A DNA stretch of 64,000 nucleotides from Nocardioides malaquae (GTDB lineage: Bacteria; Actinomycetota; Actinomycetes; Propionibacteriales; Nocardioidaceae), in the NCBI RefSeq assembly GCF_015070385.1, contig NZ_JADCSA010000002.1, positions 62,001 through 126,000 on the forward strand. The letters run 5' to 3'. The notes below the pieces were generated by a model, which had not been told where the DNA came from, did not search any database, and saw nothing but the letters and a program-made list of their open reading frames with translations. Shown one piece after another: positions 28,106-35,447 of the stretch. Position numbers and translations under genes: made by a program. How positions within the stretch are numbered: position 1 is the stretch's first letter; each line of letters begins with the position of its first letter.

Positions 28106-28282
28106 ATGACGAACGAGGACCTGAAGGCGAAGATGCGCGAGGCGCTCGAGCGCAAGAACGACCACGAGCAGGGCGTGCACACCGATGGGCCGACCCGGGA
28201 GAAGGCCCACGGGTCGGAGGTCGCCGAGCGCAACGTCGGCACTCCGATGCACCGGCGCAAGGCGGGTGGCGGGGGCTCCTGA
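28106..28282 (+). CDS. DUF5302-like small protein
   Basis: 58-residue, highly charged and probably disordered protein: KAKMREALERKNDHEQGVH, then HGSEVAERNVGTPMHRRKAGG. This matches the small actinobacterial DUF5302 family, whose function is unknown. ATG 28106 is preceded by GGGAGG at 5 nt, the best ribosome binding site in this stretch. Confidence 0.75.
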   Translation: MTNEDLKAKMREALERKNDHEQGVHTDGPTREKAHGSEVAERNVGTPMHRRKAGGGGS

Positions 28283-28349
28283 CACCACCCCGGCCCCGCC
28301 CGCCCCGATCCGCCGCGGCGTCCGGCCCGCGACGTTCGCCGGCGCTGGC

Positions 28350-28355
28350 TACCCT
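28350..28355 (+). promoter_or_regulatory. Leaderless -10 box for the PHP gene
   Basis: TACCCT ends 6 nt before GTG 28362. Confidence 0.45.
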
Positions 28356-28361
28356 GTGGCC

Positions 28362-29201
28362 GTGCGCATCGACCTGCACAGCCACAGCACCGCGAGCGAC
28401 GGGACCCAGAGCCCGACGCAGGTGGTGCGTGCCGCTGCGGATGCCGGTCTCGACGTGCTGGCGCTGACCGACCACGACACCGACCGGGGGTGGGCGGAAG
28501 CTGCCGAGGCGGCTGCGGAGGTCGGCATCGAGCTCGTGCCCGGCATCGAGGTCAGCACCCTGCACCACGGGCGCAGCGTGCACCTGCTGGCCTACTGGCC
28601 CGACCCCGACCACCCGCCGCTCCGGGATGCCCTCGAGGAGATCCGGGCGTCGCGTCGGGCCAGGGTCCCGGTGATGCTGGCGCTCCTGGCCGAGCACGGC
28701 ATCGAGCTCTCCGAGGACGACGTCGCGCGCGCGTCGGTCGGGACCTCCGCGCCCGGCCGCCCCCATGTGGCCGACGCCCTCGTCGAGCGCGGCGTCGTGG
28801 AGCACCGGGGTGAGGCGTTGGCCCGCTACCTGCAGCCCGGTGGCCCGGCCTGGGTGCCGCGCACGGGCATCGAGCTGGTCGACGCGGTCAGGTGGATCCG
28901 CGAGGCCGGCGGCACCAGCGTCGTGGCCCACCCCTGGGGGCGCTCCGCGCGCGATGTGCTGGGTCGTGACACCTTCGCGGCCCTCGCCGCCGAGGGGCTG
29001 GCCGGCATCGAGGTCGACCACCAGGACCACTCCGAGCAGGATCGCCGCGACCTGAGGCGCCTCGCCGACGAGCTCGACCTGGTGGTCACCGGGGCCAGCG
29101 ACCACCACGGCCGCGGCAAGCGGGGCCATGCCCTGGGGTGCCACACCACGCACCCGGAGGAGTACCAGCGCCTGCGTGCCCGCGCCCGCCGACTAGGGTG
29201 A
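28362..29201 (+). CDS. PHP-domain phosphoesterase
   Basis: 279-residue metal-dependent phosphoesterase of the PHP superfamily (YciV/RnaseAM-like group). Metal ligands are visible in RIDLHSHSTASDG (HxH), ALTDHDT, PGIEVSTLHHG, VVAHPWG and the terminal GASDHHG. Relatives hydrolyse 3',5'-bisphosphorylated nucleotides such as PAP or the 5' ends of short RNAs. That is suggestive here: PAP is the by-product of sulfotransferases and four of those lie around this gene. GTG 28362 gives VRIDLHSHS; upstream in-frame sequence is rejected. Confidence 0.85.
   Translation: MRIDLHSHSTASDGTQSPTQVVRAAADAGLDVLALTDHDTDRGWAEAAEAAAEVGIELVPGIEVSTLHHGRSVHLLAYWPDPDHPPLRDALEEIRASRRARVPVMLALLAEHGIELSEDDVARASVGTSAPGRPHVADALVERGVVEHRGEALARYLQPGGPAWVPRTGIELVDAVRWIREAGGTSVVAHPWGRSARDVLGRDTFAALAAEGLAGIEVDHQDHSEQDRRDLRRLADELDLVVTGASDHHGRGKRGHALGCHTTHPEEYQRLRARARRLG
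29194..29199 (+). promoter_or_regulatory. Leaderless -10 box for sulfotransferase D
   Basis: TAGGGT lies inside the last codons of the PHP gene and ends 7 nt before GTG 29207. Confidence 0.45.
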
Positions 29202-29206
29202 GCCCC

Positions 29207-30280
29207 GTGCGCGCCCGGGTCGTCCTCCACGTGGGGTTGATGAAGTCCGGCACCTCCTTCCTGCAGCACACTCTCTTCGAGCACAGGTCCGAGCTCGGGA
29301 CGCACGGGATCCACGTGCCCGGGCGCAGCTGGCGCCACCAGTTCAACGCCGCCCTCGACGTCCTGCGCCACGGCGCCCACGCCCCGGAGTGGCGAGAGGT
29401 GGTCGACGACGTCGCCGCCGAAGGCACCAGCGTCATCTCCTCGGAGTTCCTCGCCCCCGCCCGCCGCGAGGCGGTCGAGGCGGTGGTCTCGTCGTTCCCC
29501 GACCACGACGTCGAGGTCCTCCTCACCGTGCGTGACCTCAACCGCAACCTGCCAGCGATGTGGCAGGAGACCGTGCAGAACGGACGGACCTGGACCTGGC
29601 ACGACTACCTCGCGGGCGCGTACGCCCAGCGACCGGGCGCCGCCGAGGCATCCCAGCCCCACGACGCGGGCCGCCGCTTCTGGCGTCAGCAGAACGCGCT
29701 GCGTGTCGCCCGACGGTGGAGCGCCGCGGTGGGTGTCGACCGGGTCACCGTGGTGACCGTGCCGGGCCCCGGAGCGCCGCGCGACGAGCTGTGGCGTCGC
29801 GTCGCGTCAGTCCTCGGCGCGCCGTCCCGGCTGTCGCCGCCGACGCCCGGCCGGGCGACGACCACGACCGGGGCCAACGAGTCGGTGGGCCTCGCCTCGG
29901 CGCTGGTGCTGCGCCAGATCAACGAGGTGATGGCCGAACGGGGGCTCTTCCTGCCCGGGGGCCAGAAGCAGCGCAAGACCTACCTGGCCAAGCGGGTGAT
30001 GGCGACGCGTCGAGGCAGCGAGCCGACCCTCGGGCTCGAGGTGCAGCCCTGGGTGCGGGAGCAGGCGGAGCGTCAGGTGCACGGCCTGCAGGCCCTGGGC
30101 GTACGCCTCGTGGGGGACTGGGCGGACCTGGAGCCCGTGCCGGTGCCGGGAGTGCAGCCCGACGACGTCGACGACGCAGAGGTGGCGCGCGCGGCCACCC
30201 TCGCGCTGGCCGACGTCATCACCGACCTCGTCCAGCGCGACCTGCGCCCCTACGACGACCGGCCGGCCACCGCCACCTGA
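29207..30280 (+). CDS. P-loop sulfotransferase-like protein D
   Basis: 357 residues, closest in the window to the protein at 26983. HVGLMKSGTSFLQHTLF is the 5'-PSB loop; TVRDLNRNLPAMWQETVQNG is the shared middle block; ANESVGLASALVLRQIN is the shared C-terminal block. A repetitive Pro/Thr insertion (PPTPGRATTTTG) precedes it. Start choice: GTG 29207 fits the leaderless -10 box; GTG 29198, overlapping the PHP stop, would add three residues and indicate coupling instead. The acceptor is unknown. Confidence 0.8.
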   Translation: MRARVVLHVGLMKSGTSFLQHTLFEHRSELGTHGIHVPGRSWRHQFNAALDVLRHGAHAPEWREVVDDVAAEGTSVISSEFLAPARREAVEAVVSSFPDHDVEVLLTVRDLNRNLPAMWQETVQNGRTWTWHDYLAGAYAQRPGAAEASQPHDAGRRFWRQQNALRVARRWSAAVGVDRVTVVTVPGPGAPRDELWRRVASVLGAPSRLSPPTPGRATTTTGANESVGLASALVLRQINEVMAERGLFLPGGQKQRKTYLAKRVMATRRGSEPTLGLEVQPWVREQAERQVHGLQALGVRLVGDWADLEPVPVPGVQPDDVDDAEVARAATLALADVITDLVQRDLRPYDDRPATAT

Positions 30281-30293
30281 CCGGGGGCGCTGC

Positions 30294-31058
30294 TCACTTG
30301 CGTCCGAGCGACTGGAAGAGCTGGAGCACCCGAGGCGGCACCACGCGCACCAGCGCCACGACGGCGCGGTATCGCCGGCTCGGCACCGAGATCGCCTTGC
30401 CGGCGTCGTGGTGGGCGAGGGCCTCGCGCACGAGGGCGTCGGCGTCGAGCCACATGAAGCGCGGCGCGGAGCCGCGGGAGACGTCCATGCGGGCGTGGAA
30501 CTCGGTGCGGGTGAAGCCGGGACAGACGGTCGTCACGGTCACTCCGCGCGGGCGGTACTCGTTGGCCGCCCAGCGTCCGAAGGAGTTCACGTAGGCCTTC
30601 GCGGCCGAGTAGGTGCCGCGGGGGAGGAAGGCGGCCACGCTCGAGACGTTGATGATCCCGCCATGCCCGCGCTGCGACATCGGCCCCAGGGCGGCGTGGC
30701 TCAGTCGCATGACAGCGGTGACGAGCACGTCGAGCATCGCCTGCTCGGCCTCCACTCCGTTGTCGGCGAAGCGCCCCTTCAGCCCGAAGCCCGCGTTGTT
30801 GACGAGCAGGTCCACCGGGCGGTCGGGGTCGGCCAGGCGGGCCTCGACGCGGGCCAGCTGCCCGCGGTCGGTCAGGTCGGCAGCGAGCACCTCGACGTCG
30901 ACGCCGTGGCGCCGGCGCAGATGGTCGGCCTCCTCCTCGAGCCGGGCGGCGTCGCGCGCCACCAGGACCAGGTCGTGGCCGCGGGCCGCCAGCTGGCGGG
31001 CGAACGACCGCCCGATGCCTGCGGTGGGGCCGGTCACGAGCGCGGTGGAAATTCCCAT
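30294..31058 (-). CDS. Short-chain dehydrogenase/reductase
   Basis: 254-residue classical SDR using NAD(P)H. It has the cofactor motif TGPTAGIGRSF, NNAG (LLVNNAGFG), the catalytic Ser in INVSSVAAF, YxxxK in YSAAKAY, and PGFTRTEF. Arg/Asp in VARDAARLEE after strand 2 favours NADP. ATG 31058 follows GAGAGGTG; a GTG two codons upstream is less likely. It diverges from the ParA-like gene. The substrate cannot be inferred. Confidence 0.88.
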   Translation of the reverse strand: MGISTALVTGPTAGIGRSFARQLAARGHDLVLVARDAARLEEEADHLRRRHGVDVEVLAADLTDRGQLARVEARLADPDRPVDLLVNNAGFGLKGRFADNGVEAEQAMLDVLVTAVMRLSHAALGPMSQRGHGGIINVSSVAAFLPRGTYSAAKAYVNSFGRWAANEYRPRGVTVTTVCPGFTRTEFHARMDVSRGSAPRFMWLDADALVREALAHHDAGKAISVPSRRYRAVVALVRVVPPRVLQLFQSLGRK

Positions 31059-31126
31059 GGTCACCTCTCGGGTCTGCGTGGAGTCTCCTCGGGGCTCCGA
31101 CGTCTCTCGGGCATGATGTCAGGACC

Positions 31127-31903
31127 ATGACCACGACACTTGCGCTGGCCAACCAGAAGGGCGGGGTGGCCAAGACCACCTCCGTCGCGACCCTCGGGGC
31201 GGCCCTGGCGGAGATGGGCCACTCCGTCCTCCTCGTCGACCTCGACCCGCAGGCGTGCCTGACCTTCTCGCTCGGCATCGACCCGGAGGACCTCGAGACC
31301 TCGCTGCACGACGTCATGGTGGGCGGTGCCACCGCGGCCGACGTCCTGGTCGGCACCGAGGACGGGCCGGACCTGATGCCGGCGGCCATCACCCTGGCGC
31401 GGGTGGAGACGGAGTTCGCCCAGGTCGCGGGACGCGAGCGTCTGGTGGCGACCGTCCTGGACACGCTGGCCGCCCAGGGGCTGGACTACGACTGGGTGCT
31501 TCTCGACTGCCCGCCCACGCTGGGCGTGCTGACGGTCGCTGCGCTCACCGCCGCCGACGCGCTCGTCGTGCCGCTCCAGTGCGAGACGCTGGCCCACCGC
31601 GGCGTCGGCCAGCTGCTCGACACCGTGCACGACGTGCTGGAGCACACGAACCCCGACCTGGAGGTGTGGGGGGTGCTGCCGACGATGTTCGACGGGCGCA
31701 CCACCCACGCCCGCACGGTCCTGGAGACGATCGCCGAGACCTATGACCTCGACGTGGTCAGCCCGCCGATCCCGAAGACGATCAAGTTCGCCGAGGCCCC
31801 GGCCGGGGGTCGGTCGATCCTGACCACTGCGCGCACCAGCAAGGGCGCGAACGCCTACCGCGAGGTGGCGCAGTGGCTGGAGCGTCGCCGGGTCAGGCGC
31901 TGA
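31127..31903 (+). CDS. ParA/Soj-family ATPase (Rv3213c-like)
   Basis: 258-residue P-loop ATPase. The deviant Walker A NQKGGVAKTT with two lysines, the switch region LVDLDPQACLTF, and LLDCPPTLGVLTVAAL are intact. No ParB or parS-like gene is next to it, so it is not the chromosome-partition ParA; its place beside rhlE matches M. tuberculosis Rv3213c, an orphan ParA. It converges with rhlE and their last 11 nt overlap. Confidence 0.87.
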   Translation: MTTTLALANQKGGVAKTTSVATLGAALAEMGHSVLLVDLDPQACLTFSLGIDPEDLETSLHDVMVGGATAADVLVGTEDGPDLMPAAITLARVETEFAQVAGRERLVATVLDTLAAQGLDYDWVLLDCPPTLGVLTVAALTAADALVVPLQCETLAHRGVGQLLDTVHDVLEHTNPDLEVWGVLPTMFDGRTTHARTVLETIAETYDLDVVSPPIPKTIKFAEAPAGGRSILTTARTSKGANAYREVAQWLERRRVRR

Positions 31904-33515
31904 CGGGAGCGCTCGGGGCGCCGCCGTCGGAGCCCTGACCCCCGCCGCCACCGGAGCGACGACGCCGGCGACGACGCGGCTTCGAGGCGCCGCCCTCGGC
32001 GGGTGCTGAGGTGTCGGACTTCTCGGCAGGGCCGTTGCCCGACGCCTCGCCGGCGACGACCGCGCCGCCGCGGGTGCGCGTACGCGAACGCTCGCGGTTG
32101 CGCGGAGCGCGCTCGCGCGGCTTGTCGTCGCGCTTCTCGCGGGGCTGCTGCGGGGCCGGGTCGACGATGCGTCCCTTGGTGCCCGGGGCGATCCCCTGCT
32201 CGTGGTAGAGGTGCTCGGAGGAGGAGTAGGTCTCGACCGGCTCGTCGAAGGGCAGGTCGAGGGTCTTGTTGATCATCTTCCAGCGGTGCAGGTCGGCCCA
32301 GTCGACGAAGGTGATCGCGATGCCCGAGGCGCCGGCGCGACCGGTGCGGCCGATGCGGTGGACGTAGGTCTTGTCGTCCTCGGGGCAGCTGTAGTTGATG
32401 ACGTGGGAGACGCCGCGCACGTCGATGCCGCGGGCCGCGACGTCGGTGGCCACCAGGACCTGCAGCTTGTCCTCGCGGAACTTGGTCAGCGCCTTCTCGC
32501 GCGCCACCTGGGCCATGTCACCGTGCAGCGGGGCGGCCTTGAAGCCACGCTCGGCCAGGTCGTCGGCCACTCGCTGGGCCTGACGCTTGGTGCGGGTGAA
32601 GACCACCATCTTCTCGATGGTCTCCGACTGGAGGATGCGGCCGATCATCTCGGGCTTGTCCAGGTCGTGGGCCTGGTAGACGAACTGCGCGGTCAGCGGC
32701 ACGGTGGCGTTCTCGTAGGAGGACTCCGCGCGGATGTTCATGGGGTGGCGCATGTGGGTGCGCGCCAGGGCCACGATCGCCGAGGGCATGGTGGCCGAGA
32801 AGAGCATCGTCTGACGCGTCTCGGGGGTGAGCTTGAGGAGGCGCTCCACGTCGGGCAGGAAGCCCAGGTCGAGCATCTCGTCGGCCTCGTCGAGCACGAG
32901 CGCGTGCACGTGGGAGAGGTCGAGCACCTTGCGGTTGGCCAGGTCGATCAGGCGACCCGGGGTGCCGACGACCACGTCGACGCCTGCCTCGAGCGCCTCG
33001 AGCTGGGGCTCGTAGCCGACGCCGCCGTAGACGGTGAGGATCCGCAGGCCGCGGTCCTCGCCGGCGACCGTGAGGTCGGAGGAGACCTGGAGCGCCAGCT
33101 CGCGGGTCGGCGCGACGACGAGGGCCTGGGGCTTGCCCTGGGGGATCTCGGCGTAGTCGGGGTCCTTGGGGGAGATGCTGCGCTGCAGCACCGGGATGCC
33201 GAAGGCCAGAGTCTTGCCGGTGCCGGTACGGGCCTGGCCGATGAGGTCGGTGCCCATCAGGGCGACCGAGAGGGTCATCTCCTGGATGGCGAACGGGGTG
33301 GTGATGCCTGCGCGCTCGAGGGAGTCGCAGATCTCGGGGTGCACCCCGAGGTCACGGAAGGTGGTCACGCGTGTGTCGCTTTCGTCGAAGTTCTCGCACT
33401 TGCGGCTGACTCGACTGGGCCGGGACTTCTCCTGGCGCCGGCGATCTGCCGCGCACATGCCGGGCGGCGGTTGACCGCCCCGTGAAACTGCGGTCCGGCG
33501 CGCTCTGGCGCGCAC
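31893..33515 (-). CDS. rhlE: DEAD-box RNA helicase RhlE
   Basis: ATP-dependent RNA helicase. Q motif FAIQEMTL; motif I ARTGTGKT; Ia PTRELA; II DEAD in VLDEADEML; III SATMP; VI HRIGRTGRAG. The C-terminal ~110 residues are Arg/Lys/Gly-rich and disordered, typical of RNA-binding tails. The conserved fold begins at VTTFRDLGVHPEI, where GTG 33368 is a plausible start (491 residues). However GTG 33515 is preceded by an 11-nt perfect anti-Shine-Dalgarno match, so the coordinates include the 49-residue basic extension. The neighbours match M. tuberculosis Rv3210c-Rv3213c. Confidence 0.9.
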   Translation of the reverse strand: MRARARRTAVSRGGQPPPGMCAADRRRQEKSRPSRVSRKCENFDESDTRVTTFRDLGVHPEICDSLERAGITTPFAIQEMTLSVALMGTDLIGQARTGTGKTLAFGIPVLQRSISPKDPDYAEIPQGKPQALVVAPTRELALQVSSDLTVAGEDRGLRILTVYGGVGYEPQLEALEAGVDVVVGTPGRLIDLANRKVLDLSHVHALVLDEADEMLDLGFLPDVERLLKLTPETRQTMLFSATMPSAIVALARTHMRHPMNIRAESSYENATVPLTAQFVYQAHDLDKPEMIGRILQSETIEKMVVFTRTKRQAQRVADDLAERGFKAAPLHGDMAQVAREKALTKFREDKLQVLVATDVAARGIDVRGVSHVINYSCPEDDKTYVHRIGRTGRAGASGIAITFVDWADLHRWKMINKTLDLPFDEPVETYSSSEHLYHEQGIAPGTKGRIVDPAPQQPREKRDDKPRERAPRNRERSRTRTRGGAVVAGEASGNGPAEKSDTSAPAEGGASKPRRRRRRRSGGGGGQGSDGGAPSAPVSA

Positions 33516-33526
33516 GGATCACCTCC
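33516..33526 (-). promoter_or_regulatory. Exceptionally strong Shine-Dalgarno sequence
   Basis: On the minus strand GGAGGTGATCC is an 11-nt perfect complement to the usual 16S rRNA 3' end and sits directly before GTG 33515 (6 nt from GGAGG). A TACAGT box (33527-33532) touches its upstream edge. Confidence 0.7.
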
Positions 33527-33536
33527 ACTGTATCGG

Positions 33537-33542
33537 TAGGGT
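33537..33542 (+). promoter_or_regulatory. Leaderless -10 box for the MiaE-like gene
   Basis: TAGGGT ends 6 nt before ATG 33549. It stands back to back with the rhlE control region. Confidence 0.55.
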
Positions 33543-33548
33543 CTGGCC

Positions 33549-34265
33549 ATGACCGAAACTCAGCCGGGAGCGTCGCAGCCGGACGCCTCCCAGGGTGCCT
33601 TCGCCGACCCCGACTACCGCGCTGCCGTGGTCGACCTGCTCGGAGCGATCGCCTACGGCGAGCTCGCTGCCTTCGAGCGGCTGGCCGACGACGCCAAGCT
33701 CGCTCCCGGGCTTGCCGACAAGATCGCGCTCTCGGCCATGGCGGCCGGCGAGTTCTCCCACCTCGACGACCTGCAGCGCCGGATCTCCGAGCTGGGCGCC
33801 GACCCCTTCGCCGCGATGGAGCCCTTCCGTCAGGCGCTCGACGACTTCCACTCCCACACCGCGCCCGCGGACTGGTACGAGGGACTCGTCAAGGCGTTCG
33901 TGGGCGACGGCCTCGCGCGCGACTTCTACCGCGAGATCGCGGCCTACCTCGACCCGGAGACCCGGGCGCTGGTCACCGACGTGCTCGACGACTCCGACCG
34001 GTCCTCGTTCGTCGTCGACCGGGTGCGGGAGGCCATCCGCGCCGACCACCGACTGGGTGGGCGACTGGCCCTGTGGGCGCGGCGGCTGATGGGGGAGGCG
34101 CTGATCCAGGCGCAGCGGATCGCTGCCGAGCGGGACGCGATGACGGCCCTGGTGGCCGGCGGTGTCGACCGGCCCGGGCTCGACCTCGCGGCCATCGGGC
34201 GCATGTTCACCCGGCTCACCGAGCGCCACGCCGAGCGCATGGGCGAGCTCGGGCTCGACCCGTGA
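33549..34265 (+). CDS. Ferritin-like (MiaE-type) fold protein
   Basis: 238-residue all-helical protein of the actinobacterial Rv3210c family, annotated as ferritin-like or tRNA hydroxylase (MiaE)-like. Candidate metal ligands are Glu/His in AYGELAAFERL, AGEFSHLDDL and RLTERHAERMGEL. Whether it binds iron or modifies tRNA is not established. It ends before a bidirectional terminator shared with DUF3107. Confidence 0.82.
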   Translation: MTETQPGASQPDASQGAFADPDYRAAVVDLLGAIAYGELAAFERLADDAKLAPGLADKIALSAMAAGEFSHLDDLQRRISELGADPFAAMEPFRQALDDFHSHTAPADWYEGLVKAFVGDGLARDFYREIAAYLDPETRALVTDVLDDSDRSSFVVDRVREAIRADHRLGGRLALWARRLMGEALIQAQRIAAERDAMTALVAGGVDRPGLDLAAIGRMFTRLTERHAERMGELGLDP

Positions 34266-34282
34266 CCGCGCCCTGACGTACG

Positions 34283-34318
34283 CGACGGCCCCACCCGCCT
34301 CGGCGAGTGGGGCCGTCG
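34283..34318. terminator. Bidirectional terminator between MiaE-like and DUF3107 genes
   Basis: The 12-bp stem CGACGGCCCCAC / GTGGGGCCGTCG encloses a 12-nt loop that can fold further (GCC/GGC). It lies between convergent genes. Confidence 0.82.
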
Positions 34319-34343
34319 TCGTGCGTACGGACGTACGGGCGTG

Positions 34344-34559
34344 TCAGCGGAAGCCGACGGCGCCGACGGTGGCGTTGCCGACCTCGACGTAGGCGATCTT
34401 CTCGCCCGGCACCAGGACCATGCGGCCCTTGGTGTCGGTGAGGGAGAGCGCGCCGCCCTTGAGCGCCGCCTCGACCTTCTGGGTGATCTCGTCGTGCGAC
34501 GCGGTGACGTCGACGACGAGCTCGCGCGGGGCGTTCTGGATGCCGATCTTGACCTCCAC
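34344..34559 (-). CDS. DUF3107 protein (TB9.4 family)
   Basis: 71-residue small protein, homologous to M. tuberculosis Rv3208A/TB9.4: MEVKIGIQNAPRELVVDV, then a helix and KIAYVEVGNATVGAVGFR. The length is normal for the family. GTG 34559 has GAAGGAG 6 nt upstream. It lies downstream of the TetR gene in the same direction with a 60-nt gap, as in mycobacteria. Function unknown. Confidence 0.9.
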   Translation of the reverse strand: MEVKIGIQNAPRELVVDVTASHDEITQKVEAALKGGALSLTDTKGRMVLVPGEKIAYVEVGNATVGAVGFR

Positions 34560-34619
34560 GGGAGGCTCCTTCCGTACGGGGTGCCGGTCGGGCCGGCGTG
34601 GTGGTGGTGCGTGGGGGAG

Positions 34620-35258
34620 TCAGGACTCCTTGGGGTAGCCGCGGATGCCGCGCCAGGCGAGGCCCGCGACCAGGGCGGCTGCGTCGTCCTGCGTGATGGT
34701 GCCCTCGGTGCCGGCGCCCGAGAGCCAGAACCGCGCGCTGACCTGTCCCATTCCGACGAGGGAGACCGCGAGCAGGAGGCTGGCCTCACGGGGGAGCCCG
34801 GTGTCCTGCTGGATCACCTCGGCGATGGCCGCGGCGCAGTCGTCGGTCACCCGGTCGACGCGGGACCGGACGGCAGGCTCGTTGGTCAGGTCGGACTCGA
34901 ACACCAGGCGGAAGGCGCCCGTCTCGTTGGCGACGTAGGCGTAGAAGGCCGCGATCGCGGCGGCGACGCGCTGCTTGTTGTCGCTGGTGCTCGCCAGGGC
35001 GTCGCGGATGGCGTCGGTGACCGCCTCCGCCGACTGGTCGAGCAGCGCCATGTAGAGCTCGAGCTTGCCGGGGAAGTGCTGGTAGAGAACGGGCTTGGAG
35101 ACGCCCGCCCGGTCAGCGATGTCGTCCATGGCCGCGGCGTGGTAGCCATGGGCCACGAAGACCTCCAGGGCGGAGGAGAGGAGCTGGGCGCGCCGCTCGC
35201 GCCGCGGCATGCGAGCACCCTTGGCGCGGGGCTCCACGTCGTACCGTCCAACGCTCAC
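34620..35258 (-). CDS. TetR-family regulator (Rv3208-like)
   Basis: 212-residue repressor. The N-terminal helix-turn-helix runs RRAQLLSSALEVFVAHGYHAAAMDDIADRAGVSKPVLYQHFPGK; the C-terminal domain is helical, 165 residues. GTG 35258 has AAGGAGG 7 nt upstream, a full Shine-Dalgarno, so longer frames are rejected. Its position between DUF3107 and moeZ matches Rv3208. The ligand and targets are unknown. Confidence 0.92.
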   Translation of the reverse strand: MSVGRYDVEPRAKGARMPRRERRAQLLSSALEVFVAHGYHAAAMDDIADRAGVSKPVLYQHFPGKLELYMALLDQSAEAVTDAIRDALASTSDNKQRVAAAIAAFYAYVANETGAFRLVFESDLTNEPAVRSRVDRVTDDCAAAIAEVIQQDTGLPREASLLLAVSLVGMGQVSARFWLSGAGTEGTITQDDAAALVAGLAWRGIRGYPKES

Positions 35259-35447
35259 AGGCTGTCCTCCTTGAAGTCTGGGGGCGATGTTACTGGTCCG
35301 GAACCCCCGGTGCCTCTCCGGCGGCTCCCGGTGGCCGTGTGTCGCTGTCACCGGAGGCGGGGAACAATGGCCCACGGCGCGGCGTTGCCCGACCGATGGG
35401 TGGCGCCGTCGCGCCCCCGCCCCCGTATTCCGAGCCGAGGAGCCCCC

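Noticed and set aside
29198-29206. GTG 29198 overlapping the PHP stop as the start of sulfotransferase D
   Set aside because: A GTGA junction is plausible, but GTG 29207 has a -10 box at the leaderless distance; I kept 29207 with the alternative stated.
31127-31903. Chromosome-partition ParA with parS sites
   Set aside because: No ParB gene or parS-like 16-bp palindrome nearby, and the neighbourhood matches the orphan Rv3213c.
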